From: Idiomarina sp. PL1-037
Lineage (GTDB): Bacteria > Pseudomonadota > Gammaproteobacteria > Enterobacterales > Alteromonadaceae
DNA length: 64,000 nucleotides
Assembly: GCF_034422975.1 (NCBI RefSeq)
Contig: NZ_CP139873.1
Span: 2,728,001 to 2,792,000 of the forward strand
Direction: 5' to 3'
In this document: piece after piece, positions 8,691 to 16,487 of the stretch
Layout of the letters: each line of letters begins with the position of its first letter
How positions within the stretch are numbered: position 1 is the first letter of the stretch
Notes under the pieces: model-generated
Seen by the model: the letters and a program-made list of their open reading frames with translations, nothing else
Told to the model about the DNA's origin: nothing
The model's database searches: none
Program-made: the position numbers and the translations under genes

Positions 8691-8772
8691 CGATTTATCA
8701 ATTTAGACGCTATTGCTTCAAACCCAACACTGTGCAATCTTCAACCTTTAAAAATTAAAAGGTGCACACCGA

Positions 8773-10548
8773 ATGCTGGATCAATGGCTCATTGGAATAA
8801 TCTTAGTCGCCATGTTGGTGCTTTTCGTCATAGATAAGTGGCGTTACGACCTGGTTGCTATGATGGCGCTATTATCCGCAGCTATTCTTGGTCTGGTGCC
8901 AACCGCAGAAGTATTCAGTGGTTTTGGTAACGCTGCTGTCATTACCGTGGCTGCTGTACTAATAATCAGCCAGGCGCTGTGGCGCTCTGGTGTCGTCGAC
9001 GCCCTTGCCTCAGCCATGAAAAACATTGGCGATAAACGCTGGGTACAGATGATAGCCCTGACCTCTGTCACTACGGTCTGCTCGGCTTTTATCAGCAATA
9101 CCGGCACCATGGCGATAATGATCCCGGTCGCCCTTCAACTTGCCCGCAGCAGTGGCAACAACCCATCCAAATTGCTTATGCCTATGGCTTTTGGTTCATT
9201 ACTGGGCGGCGCCATTACTATGGTGGGTACGCCACCAAACATTATTATTGCTGACATTCGTCGCGAGGCTATGGGCGAGTCCTTTGGTATTTTTGAATTT
9301 ACTCCGGTTGGCCTCAGTATTGCCATAGCCGGTTTGCTTTTTATGTGGCTGTTAAGCCATTGGCTGGTTCCGGAAAAAGCCGGAAAGTCGAAATCGCAGT
9401 CGCTGTATGATGTCAGCAGCTACCTGACCGAACTCTATGTACCTGAAGGCTCCAATTTCGTTGGTGAAACTCTGTATGAGCTGGAAAACCGAAGCGAAGA
9501 AGACTTTGTGATTGTTGCACTACAACGTGGCGAAAAGCGTTGGTCCGCTCCGGCTCGTTATTTACGACTAAAAGCCGAGGACGTGCTGATAGTTGAAGCC
9601 AATGCGGAAACCATCCAGCAAGTCATTGACGGAACCGGACTGGAGCTCAATGCCGAAGAAGAAATTGATGACCGCTTTTTAAAATCCGACGACATTACTG
9701 TAATAGAAGGTATTGTCGGACATGACTCCCGGCTTATCGGCCGCTCGGCTGCCGACATTAAACTGCGCAGCCGCTACGGTATTAATGTATTGGGTGTTGC
9801 CCGCGAGGGTCAGAAATTGGGAACCGCACTGGCAAATATTCGCTTTAAACCGGGCGACGTTTTATTACTGCAGGGCGACGCTGAAATCCTCGATGATGTA
9901 TTTCAGCGCTTTGGCTGCTTCCCGTTAGCACAGCGCAGCTTGCGCATCGGTTCCTCAAAGCGGTTAATGTTGCCGCTAGGTATTTTTGCTGCAACCATTT
10001 TATCGGCTGCGTTTGGCTTAATCTCGGTTCCTGTCGCTTTCTCACTGGCAGCAGGCCTTATGGTTATCACCAATATTTTGCCTCTGCGAGAGCTTTACGA
10101 CGCCATAGACTGGCCTATTATTGTTCTGCTGGGCGCAACCATTCCACTGGGGTCTGCACTGGAGCGTAGCGGTGCTGCCGACACTATTGCCAATGCAGTG
10201 CTTTATGTCAGCGAGGGCTCGCCAGAATTTGTTGCGGTGGGCTTACTGCTAATAGTGACCATGTTGCTATCCAATATTGTTAACAATGCCGCGGCAGCAG
10301 TACTTATGGCCCCCATTGGCATTAGTATGGCGAACAGCTTTGGTGCCAGTATGGACCCGTTTTTAATGGCGGTTGCTATTGGTGCCGCTGTGCCTTTCTT
10401 AACGCCTATAGGCCACCAGTCGAATATATTGGTTATGGGCCCGGGTGGTTACAACTTTAGCGACTACTGGCGGCTTGGCCTGCCGTTGTCCCTTCTGGTC
10501 TCAGCGGTGGCGCTGGTCATGATACTCCTGGTATGGCCGTTGTATTAA
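8773..10548 (+). CDS. SLC13-family permease with two RCK/TrkA-C domains
   Basis: Sodium-coupled anion transporter of the DASS/SLC13 group, whose members carry sulfate, phosphate or dicarboxylates. The 591-residue protein has two membrane halves (about 1-200 and 395-590) separated by a cytoplasmic stretch holding two TrkA-C type domains (about 210-290 and 300-380). Each membrane half has the family's Asn- and Gly-rich re-entrant hairpin: FISNTGTMAIMIP near 112-124 and SNIVNNAAAAVLMAP near 503-517. This plan is typical of bacterial SLC13 proteins often linked to sulfur. The substrate cannot be read from sequence. The stop overlaps the convergent gene stop by four bases. Confidence 0.92.
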   Translation: MLDQWLIGIILVAMLVLFVIDKWRYDLVAMMALLSAAILGLVPTAEVFSGFGNAAVITVAAVLIISQALWRSGVVDALASAMKNIGDKRWVQMIALTSVTTVCSAFISNTGTMAIMIPVALQLARSSGNNPSKLLMPMAFGSLLGGAITMVGTPPNIIIADIRREAMGESFGIFEFTPVGLSIAIAGLLFMWLLSHWLVPEKAGKSKSQSLYDVSSYLTELYVPEGSNFVGETLYELENRSEEDFVIVALQRGEKRWSAPARYLRLKAEDVLIVEANAETIQQVIDGTGLELNAEEEIDDRFLKSDDITVIEGIVGHDSRLIGRSAADIKLRSRYGINVLGVAREGQKLGTALANIRFKPGDVLLLQGDAEILDDVFQRFGCFPLAQRSLRIGSSKRLMLPLGIFAATILSAAFGLISVPVAFSLAAGLMVITNILPLRELYDAIDWPIIVLLGATIPLGSALERSGAADTIANAVLYVSEGSPEFVAVGLLLIVTMLLSNIVNNAAAAVLMAPIGISMANSFGASMDPFLMAVAIGAAVPFLTPIGHQSNILVMGPGGYNFSDYWRLGLPLSLLVSAVALVMILLVWPLY

Positions 10549-11678
10549 TCGATGGTTTTATAAGGCAGATAGGTTTGCAGTGTTTTCAGGTGTTCGCGTA
10601 ACGCACTGCTTTCATCCTGACAATACTGCTCAATGGCGTCGCTAAGAGGCGCCTCCATAAAACGGTAAAAGCCTTCGCGCAATACCGGTTCAAAACCGCG
10701 ATGCAATTTATGCTCACCCTGAGCACCCGCGTCAAAATACTGTAGCCCGTGATTTATACAAAACTCAATTCCCTGGTAATAACAGGCCTCAAAGTGCAGG
10801 AATTCAAGCTCTTCCCGACAACCCCAGTAGCGTCCGTAAAGTGTATCTTCGCCTTTAAAGCACAAAGAAGCAGCCAGCATGTTGCCGTCTCTGTAGGCAG
10901 CGAAAACTATAATATAATCGGCTAAATGTTCAGCCCATAGTTTAAAGGTAGCAGGGGTTAAATAGCCGCCATGCCCAGAACGTTTTAAATAAGTACGCTG
11001 GTAGAACAGAGTAAATTGCTGCCAAAACTCCGCAGTTAACTCATTACCCTGCAGAGTTCGCATTTGCACGTTTTGCTCAGACACTTTTTGCCGCTCTTTG
11101 CGAATCGACTTACGCTTACGCGACACCAGAGCCGCTAAAAAATCATCAAAACTGCCGTAGTCCCGGTTTTGCCAGAGAAACTGAATATCGAAGCGCTGCC
11201 ACCAGCCTTCTTCGGTTAAAGCACGGCTTAAGTCAGGTTCAACATACAAACTCTGCAAGTTACTGACGTCATGTTGCTTTAACAACTCCGACTCAATAAT
11301 AGACAGCATCTCGCCGCGGTTAACGCCCTCGCTAATAGCCAAACGCGGTCCCTGACATGGGGTAAAAGGTATTGCGTTAATCAGCTTAGGGTAATATTGA
11401 AAACCATAGCGTTCAAAAGCTTCGGCGAATGCCCAGTCGAACAAATACTCACCATAGGAATGCGTTTTCTTAAACCACGGCATAGCCGCAACCATGGCGT
11501 CATTCTCATCATAAACAACAGCATATTGCGGCAACCAGCCGCGCTGCAGCCCAAGACTGCCACCTTGCTCAAGCGCCAGCAGCAAATCATAGCGCGTAAA
11601 GGGATAATGACTCCCAAACAGGCGATCCCAGTCGTTTTTGGCCACAGTGGTGATTGTTGAATGAATAACTGCTCGCAT
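10545..11678 (-). CDS. GNAT/FemAB-like acyltransferase (COG3146 type)
   Basis: A 377-residue cytoplasmic protein of the group often named 'peptidogalycan biosynthesis' or GNAT family N-acetyltransferase. Visible marks are an N-terminal SHYPFTRYDLLLALEQ region, a central basic SRKRKSIRKERQKV stretch, and a C-terminal GNAT-like core (about 255-340) including AASLCFKGEDTLYGRYWG and FDAGAQGEHKLHRGF. The family has no proven substrate that I know of. It follows rlmA by three bases, so both are in one operon. Confidence 0.85.
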   Translation of the reverse strand: MRAVIHSTITTVAKNDWDRLFGSHYPFTRYDLLLALEQGGSLGLQRGWLPQYAVVYDENDAMVAAMPWFKKTHSYGEYLFDWAFAEAFERYGFQYYPKLINAIPFTPCQGPRLAISEGVNRGEMLSIIESELLKQHDVSNLQSLYVEPDLSRALTEEGWWQRFDIQFLWQNRDYGSFDDFLAALVSRKRKSIRKERQKVSEQNVQMRTLQGNELTAEFWQQFTLFYQRTYLKRSGHGGYLTPATFKLWAEHLADYIIVFAAYRDGNMLAASLCFKGEDTLYGRYWGCREELEFLHFEACYYQGIEFCINHGLQYFDAGAQGEHKLHRGFEPVLREGFYRFMEAPLSDAIEQYCQDESSALREHLKTLQTYLPYKTID

Positions 11679-11681
11679 GCG

Positions 11682-12518
11682 TTAGGCGCTCAAAGTAAAA
11701 ACCCGCACCCAGACATCAGCGGTCAGCTGTAAAGAGCTGATAGCCCCGGCGCGTTCGCGTCCATCGGCGCTGCTACGGTAGAGGTGTGGTGTCATAGTGA
11801 GTAAGTTTTTAATAGTATCATTATTATTCAGTTCAAATTTGAAGGTCACTCGCTGCTCTGATGCTAAAGACCAGTATTCTGAGTTTACAGGCAGGTTATC
11901 TGACTTTGTTTTTATCTCAGAATAAATAATGGCTTTTAGCTCTTTTAGGTGATCACCTGCAGGGTCTACCATAATCAGCCGCCCGCCGGGCTTTAGAACC
12001 CGCTTAAATTCAGCTTCAACAGGGAAGCCAAACACGCACAAAAGGGTATCGACACTGTTATCGTCCAGTGGAATAGAGTTATTGGAAGCAACCATCCAGC
12101 TTAGGCGTTTATCGCGTTTTGCCGCAGCCTGCACTGCCCATTTTGAAATATCCAGGGCAGCCACACTTAAATCCGTACCTTTTTGTTCCGCCTGTTCAAC
12201 CAAGTAGCGCAGGTAGTAGCCTTCGCCGCAACCGGCATCGAGCACCGCCTGCTCGCCCTGTGCTAACACAGTATCTGCCAGAACCTGCGCCAGCGGTTCA
12301 TAATAACCCTGCTCCAGAAACTCCCGCCGTGCCTGCACCATGGCTTTGCTGTCGCCGGGATCTTTCGAGCGCTTATTCTGCACCGGCAACAAATTCACGT
12401 ATCCCTGTTTTGCCACGTCATAGCTATGACCATTTTCACAACGCCAACTGCCGTCCACCAACTGCAAAGGTGACTGCTCTATTGGGCAACGTAAGGCGAA
12501 TATTTTTGTTATTGGCAT
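11682..12518 (-). CDS. rlmA: 23S rRNA (guanine-N1)-methyltransferase RlmA
   Basis: S-adenosylmethionine-dependent enzyme that methylates G745 of 23S rRNA. The 278-residue protein has an N-terminal zinc-finger-like region, the signature YVNLLPVQNKRSKDPGDSK (about 41-59), the SAM-binding motif LDAGCGEGYYLRYL (about 95-108), and LCVFGFPVEAEFKRVLKPGG in the core. In E. coli the finger uses three Cys and one His. Here C11, C27 and H31 remain, but the second Cys of the CPxC pair is replaced (CPIE), so metal binding may be altered. It is first in a two-gene operon with the GNAT-like gene. Confidence 0.92.
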   Translation of the reverse strand: MPITKIFALRCPIEQSPLQLVDGSWRCENGHSYDVAKQGYVNLLPVQNKRSKDPGDSKAMVQARREFLEQGYYEPLAQVLADTVLAQGEQAVLDAGCGEGYYLRYLVEQAEQKGTDLSVAALDISKWAVQAAAKRDKRLSWMVASNNSIPLDDNSVDTLLCVFGFPVEAEFKRVLKPGGRLIMVDPAGDHLKELKAIIYSEIKTKSDNLPVNSEYWSLASEQRVTFKFELNNNDTIKNLLTMTPHLYRSSADGRERAGAISSLQLTADVWVRVFTLSA

Positions 12519-12587
12519 ACCATCTACTTTTACAACGCTATTTTCCGACCATCTTATTCTTCCTGCTCGCCTTCTGCCAGCACAACA

Positions 12588-12627
12588 AAAAAACCACCAC
12601 CGCTAAAAATTAACGATGGTGGTTTTG
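12588..12627 (-). terminator. Rho-independent terminator of the S46 peptidase gene
   Basis: On the minus strand, AAAACCACCATCG pairs with CGGTGGTGGTTTT around an 11-base loop and runs into a T-tract. It lies about 25 bases after the S46 stop codon. It may also catch rightward transcripts. Confidence 0.8.
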
Positions 12628-12652
12628 CTATGGCTACTACGTTAAATAATAA

Positions 12653-14818
12653 CTACTGGCTTGTACTGATGCCTAACTCACGCAATACGTTATCTGCGTG
12701 ATCAACATACTGCATTTGCCACAGCATGTATCTGACATCTACCTGAATAGAACGGGTGTTCTCCAGGTTGAAGTCCCAGTCGGAAATAATTGAATCTAGT
12801 GTGCCGTCAAAAGCCAGCCCGACAAATTCGCCTTTATGGTTCAGAACCGCAGACCCCGAGTTGCCGCCGGTAATATCCAAAGTGGCAAGGTAGTTCACAG
12901 GTACAGAATTTAAATCTGCTTTTTCATAAGGACCGAAGTCATCTGCTTCAATCGCCTTCAGTTGTTCTTGCGGCGCATTAAACTCGCCTTCACCCGTGGC
13001 TTTTTCTGTCACGCCCCGCAGGGTAGTGAAAGGAGCCCAGGCATTACCATCTTCAGTACCATGCGCACGGCCAGCAACGTTACCGTAGGTAATTCTCAAG
13101 GTGCTGTTAGCGTCAGGGTAAACGGCCTGACCTTTGCTCTGCATAAAGGCAATTTTTGCCCGCATATAACTGGCGTAAGCTTCCTGAATTTCGCCGGCTA
13201 GTTCTTCACTTTCTTTCTCTTCCTCTAAGTCAGAAGGGTATAAGGCGACAGCGGCTTTCACGAAGGAATCATCGCTTTGCTCAAACTGCTCTGGGTTGTA
13301 TTCCAGCAAAGCCATGCGGCTATCCAAATCGGTTAAACCGGTTGCTTCATACCAGCTGTCAATTAAGTTGCTCAGCTCTTCTTCGCTCATGCCGTCGCGT
13401 AAGCCTAGAGCTTTATCAAAATCGGCGTCACGATCTGACTTAGGCTGCGCCATATAATTGCTTAGGTTGTGCAAGTCCAGCGCCTTTTCAACGCTAGGGT
13501 CAAAGTTACGCTCCATACCGGCAAGGTATGATTCAAAGCGCGGTACATCACGTTCCTGGTAACCCGCTTTACGCTCAGCATCCGGCTTAGTGCCTTCCTG
13601 AGCCAGGCGGTAAACAGCACGTGCAACCATAAGCAGGCGCGGAGTGGCGTTATTCAGCAAATAATCGGCACGACTTTGAGCGTGACGTTCCTGTAATAAG
13701 GCTTCAATGGTTTTAAGGTCGTCAGCATAAGCCTTTTTATTCTCGCGGCTGCTGTTAACCCAGGCGGTCAGCTCTTTATGTTCCTGCTGCTTGCGCTCTA
13801 ACAAGTCGCTGTTCGCAAAACTGTCCAGCATGCCCTGACGGTTTTTCAGGTAGTTGTTCAGGCCCGCTACTCGACTGGCGTATTTAAGCTCTGCGTCTTT
13901 ATTGTCTTTGGTTTCCCGCGCAATAATTTCCAACGAGTCCTGGAATTGCTCTACCGTTTTAGGGTAGCTCCACTCGAAGGTTTCTTTTACTTCAGACGGC
14001 AGGCGGTGACGGTTGGTACGGCCGGGATAACCCAGCGCCATAACAAAGTCACCCTCTTCCAGGCCTTCACTGGCTATCGTTAAGTGGTAATCCGGCTTAT
14101 AAGGTACGTTGTCTTCACTGTAATCCGCTGACTCACCTTCCGGGCTGACATAAGCGCGTAAAAAGCTGTAATCGCCAGTATGACGTGGCCACATCCAGTT
14201 ATCAGTATCGCCACCAAATTTGCCCACACCACTTGCCGGTGCATGGACTAAACGGACGTCTTTTATTTCCAGTTGCTTAATAAGGTAGTACTCCAGGCTG
14301 CCGTAGTAAGCTGCAACCTGACACCGATGGCCTTCGTCCTCTTCACACTCTGCCACCAAAGCTTTTTTATTGTCTTCTATGGCATCCAGACGTGCTTTAC
14401 CGTTTAGCTCGGCTGTACTGGGATCAATAACTTTGTCAGTCACTTCATCAACGGCTTTAGTCACAAAAATACGACTGCCCGGCGCCGCCGGTACTTCTGC
14501 ACTTAAATTTTTGGCTAAAAAGCCATTAGCAAGCAAATCGTTCTCTGGTGTCGAGTTATGAGCAATGCTGTTGTAAGCGCAATGATGGTTCGTTGCCACT
14601 AAGCCTTCTGGTGACACAAAAGAGGCCGAACATCCGCCCAGGCTAACAATGGCAGCAGCGGGGAACTCGGTTAATTTAGAAATATCATTAGGGTCAATAG
14701 TCAGACCTGCCGCCTTTAGCTTATCGGCAATTTCCGGTAACTGTTTGGGCATCCACATACCTTCATCAGCTGCCGCAAAACAGCTGACTACAGACAAAGC
14801 AATCAATAACTTTTTCAT
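12653..14818 (-). CDS. S46 family dipeptidyl-peptidase (DPP7-like)
   Basis: Periplasmic serine peptidase that cuts dipeptides from peptide N-termini, feeding on protein debris. The 721-residue protein has a signal peptide (about 1-17), the catalytic His in GLVATNHHCAY (His78 or 79), the Asp region GGDTDNWMWPRHTGDY (about 202-217) and the catalytic Ser654 in GGNSGSAV. Eighteen residues after the serine, where DPP11 has an Arg that selects acidic P1 residues, this protein has Gly672, as in DPP7. A DPP7-like preference for hydrophobic P1 residues is therefore likely. Length agrees with the family. It is monocistronic, with its own terminator. Confidence 0.94.
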   Translation of the reverse strand: MKKLLIALSVVSCFAAADEGMWMPKQLPEIADKLKAAGLTIDPNDISKLTEFPAAAIVSLGGCSASFVSPEGLVATNHHCAYNSIAHNSTPENDLLANGFLAKNLSAEVPAAPGSRIFVTKAVDEVTDKVIDPSTAELNGKARLDAIEDNKKALVAECEEDEGHRCQVAAYYGSLEYYLIKQLEIKDVRLVHAPASGVGKFGGDTDNWMWPRHTGDYSFLRAYVSPEGESADYSEDNVPYKPDYHLTIASEGLEEGDFVMALGYPGRTNRHRLPSEVKETFEWSYPKTVEQFQDSLEIIARETKDNKDAELKYASRVAGLNNYLKNRQGMLDSFANSDLLERKQQEHKELTAWVNSSRENKKAYADDLKTIEALLQERHAQSRADYLLNNATPRLLMVARAVYRLAQEGTKPDAERKAGYQERDVPRFESYLAGMERNFDPSVEKALDLHNLSNYMAQPKSDRDADFDKALGLRDGMSEEELSNLIDSWYEATGLTDLDSRMALLEYNPEQFEQSDDSFVKAAVALYPSDLEEEKESEELAGEIQEAYASYMRAKIAFMQSKGQAVYPDANSTLRITYGNVAGRAHGTEDGNAWAPFTTLRGVTEKATGEGEFNAPQEQLKAIEADDFGPYEKADLNSVPVNYLATLDITGGNSGSAVLNHKGEFVGLAFDGTLDSIISDWDFNLENTRSIQVDVRYMLWQMQYVDHADNVLRELGISTSQ

Positions 14819-14891
14819 AGTGTCTCTTCTGTTAATTGTTAGGGAGGGAAAAATAACCTCTGATAAAAGCTATAGTCATAGTCTTGCCGAA

Positions 14892-14930
14892 ACTTGTCAA
14901 TAATCAGACAAGTAATGTTACAAAATAACA
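14892..14930. promoter_or_regulatory. Two small inverted repeats upstream of the S46 gene
   Basis: ACTTGTC (14892-14898) and GACAAGT (14907-14913) form a perfect 7-base inverted repeat; TGTTA (14916-14920) and TAACA (14926-14930) form a second. They lie about 75-110 bases upstream of the S46 peptidase start and could be operator sites. No known regulator motif is recognised. Confidence 0.3.
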
Positions 14931-14948
14931 GTGTCAAAATTCAGGCAC

Positions 14949-14974
14949 AAAAAAAGCAGCCCGTGGGCTGCTCT
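14949..14974 (-). terminator. Rho-independent terminator of the cold-shock gene
   Basis: AGCAGCCC and GGGCTGCT (14955-14972) form a perfect 8-base stem with a two-base centre, followed on the minus strand by seven T residues. It sits about 40 bases after the csp stop. Confidence 0.85.
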
Positions 14975-15014
14975 TCATAATTTTTAGCTTGCTTAGAAGC
15001 TTAATCCATACAAA

Positions 15015-15224
15015 TTAAATTGCTTGGATATTCTCAGCCTGAGGACCTTTAGGACCCTGAGTTACTGAGAAAGAAACGTTTTGGCCTTCGGCTAGCGTTT
15101 TGAAACCGTCGCTAACAATCGCGCTGAAATGAGCGAATACGTCTGCGCCGCCTTTCTGCTCGATAAAACCAAAACCTTTTGCTTCGTTAAACCACTTAAC
15201 AACACCGTTTACTGTATTAGACAT
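15015..15224 (-). CDS. Cold-shock protein, CspA family
   Basis: Complete 69-residue cold-shock-domain protein. RNP1 (KGFGFIE) and RNP2 (VFAHFSAI) bind single-stranded RNA or DNA; members melt RNA structure at low temperature. It is nearly identical in its core to the partial Csp at the left edge of the window. An AGGA ribosome site precedes the ATG. A leader of about 180 bases with blocks shared with the other csp gene, and a clear terminator downstream, make it a single-gene unit. Whether it is cold-induced or constitutive cannot be read from the protein. Confidence 0.96.
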   Translation of the reverse strand: MSNTVNGVVKWFNEAKGFGFIEQKGGADVFAHFSAIVSDGFKTLAEGQNVSFSVTQGPKGPQAENIQAI

Positions 15225-15420
15225 AATAAATATCCTGAAATTTTATAAAATAAGTAATCGCTCCGGGCGTTCCCAGTTGCGATGATCACGCGGGGTAAAA
15301 AATGAAACTTAAAACTGCAGGACGAAGATATTACTAAGAGTAAAGCGACGTAGAGGAGTGTTTAACTAACTGTTTCTTATCCAACGCCGACTACTCTACG
15401 CACATTATATATAATGTCAA
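15225..15420 (-). promoter_or_regulatory. csp promoter and conserved 5' leader
   Basis: The leader shares blocks (about 15305-15338 and 15345-15382) with that of the csp gene at the left edge. CGTAGAG / CTCTACG copies flank the conserved block, so a long hairpin can form. At its far end, ACATTATATATAATGT (15402-15417) is a perfect 16-base palindrome that also contains a TATAAT-like -10 element in the csp direction. Confidence 0.55.
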
Positions 15421-15462
15421 ATAATAGTTTTAATTTATTTTATAAATGATCTTTATAGTCTT

Positions 15463-16368
15463 TTAGGTCTTTGGAAACACCTGTGCCAACATACAACGAA
15501 TAGAGCCACCGCCAAGTTCTATGGTGGGAACCGCTATTGGCAATAGCTCAACCCATTGTTCCAGTTGCTGGATTTGTTCTGCTTTTAATGAACGGAAAGC
15601 CGTTTCCGAAATAGCGAGAAGTTTGCGACCGTTACCCCCCATTTCTAGTGTATTGCCTGCAAAATTTCTTATCTGTTGTTCGGTTAATAGCACTAAGGCT
15701 TTGCCCGAGTTTTTAACTGATCGGACAAACTGCTGTTGTTGCTGAGCATCACGTATCATATCCACGCAAGCCATAACAAAGTGACTCCCAACCGCCATAA
15801 GCACATTAGTGTGATACACCGGCTTACCGTCACTGCTAATGGCATCAAAAGCAATTGGCTGGTAACCCAACTGCCCACTCAATTGCTTCAGCGCGTTCTC
15901 ATCCATTCTTTTTGAGCGAGCTGCGTAGGCCAATTTATTATCGTAATCAAAAACCACCGAACCAGTGCCTTCCAGGAAAACTTCTTCTTGCTCTAATGCA
16001 CTAATGTCGAGTATTGGGTCATACCCATAAGTTTCTAGCAAAAAGTTGATAATGTCTGCTCGGCGTTCCTTACGGCGATTATTGCAATACATAGGGTACA
16101 GCACAAACTCTCCGGTACTGTGAGTACTAAACCAGTTATTTGGGAAAACTGAGTCGGGTGTTTCTGTGCCGGTATCTTCAAACAAGTGAACTTTAACGCC
16201 TTTACTCTGCAACTGCTCTACAGCCTTTGTGACTTCATCGTAAGCCGCCTGAGCAACGTTTACGCCTTGCTCTGCTATCGATTGGAAAGCATTATCATCC
16301 ATCGTTTCAGGGTTAGAAAAAAAGTGATGCGGACGCACCATAACGACGGTATCAGACGACTGACTCAT
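15463..16368 (-). CDS. ctlX: Citrulline/arginine-deiminase-type hydrolase CtlX
   Basis: Member of the amidinotransferase/guanidine-modifying superfamily. The CtlX group is linked to citrulline hydrolysis to ornithine, releasing ammonia and carbon dioxide. The 301-residue protein shows the early VRPHHFFSNPET segment, the DSVFPNNWFSTH motif (about 74-85), AGNTLEMGGNG (about 236-246), and the C-terminal GGGSIRCMLAQ (about 287-297) with the catalytic Cys. Length and motifs fit CtlX well. It stands alone here. An alternative would be another arginine-deiminase-related hydrolase. Confidence 0.85.
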   Translation of the reverse strand: MSQSSDTVVMVRPHHFFSNPETMDDNAFQSIAEQGVNVAQAAYDEVTKAVEQLQSKGVKVHLFEDTGTETPDSVFPNNWFSTHSTGEFVLYPMYCNNRRKERRADIINFLLETYGYDPILDISALEQEEVFLEGTGSVVFDYDNKLAYAARSKRMDENALKQLSGQLGYQPIAFDAISSDGKPVYHTNVLMAVGSHFVMACVDMIRDAQQQQQFVRSVKNSGKALVLLTEQQIRNFAGNTLEMGGNGRKLLAISETAFRSLKAEQIQQLEQWVELLPIAVPTIELGGGSIRCMLAQVFPKT

Positions 16369-16441
16369 GAGATTAAAACACGTTACAAAATTTGCGCGCA
16401 GTTATAGCAACTTGGCGATGTCATAGCAACGGGCAAAAGAA

Positions 16442-16467
16442 AAGGGCAGTGTTGTTGCACTGCCCTT
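16442..16467 (-). terminator. Rho-independent terminator of TonB receptor gene
   Basis: AAGGGCAGTG (16442-16451) and CACTGCCCTT (16458-16467) form a perfect 10-base stem with a 6-base loop, followed on the minus strand by TTTTCTTTT. It starts about 20 bases after the receptor stop codon. Confidence 0.88.
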
Positions 16468-16487
16468 GCTGTGATTAGACAGTTAAC

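Noticed and set aside
12119..12613. Open frame of 164 codons on the + strand over rlmA
   Set aside because: It is antisense to a clear gene, Pro-rich in odd fashion, and has no ribosome site.
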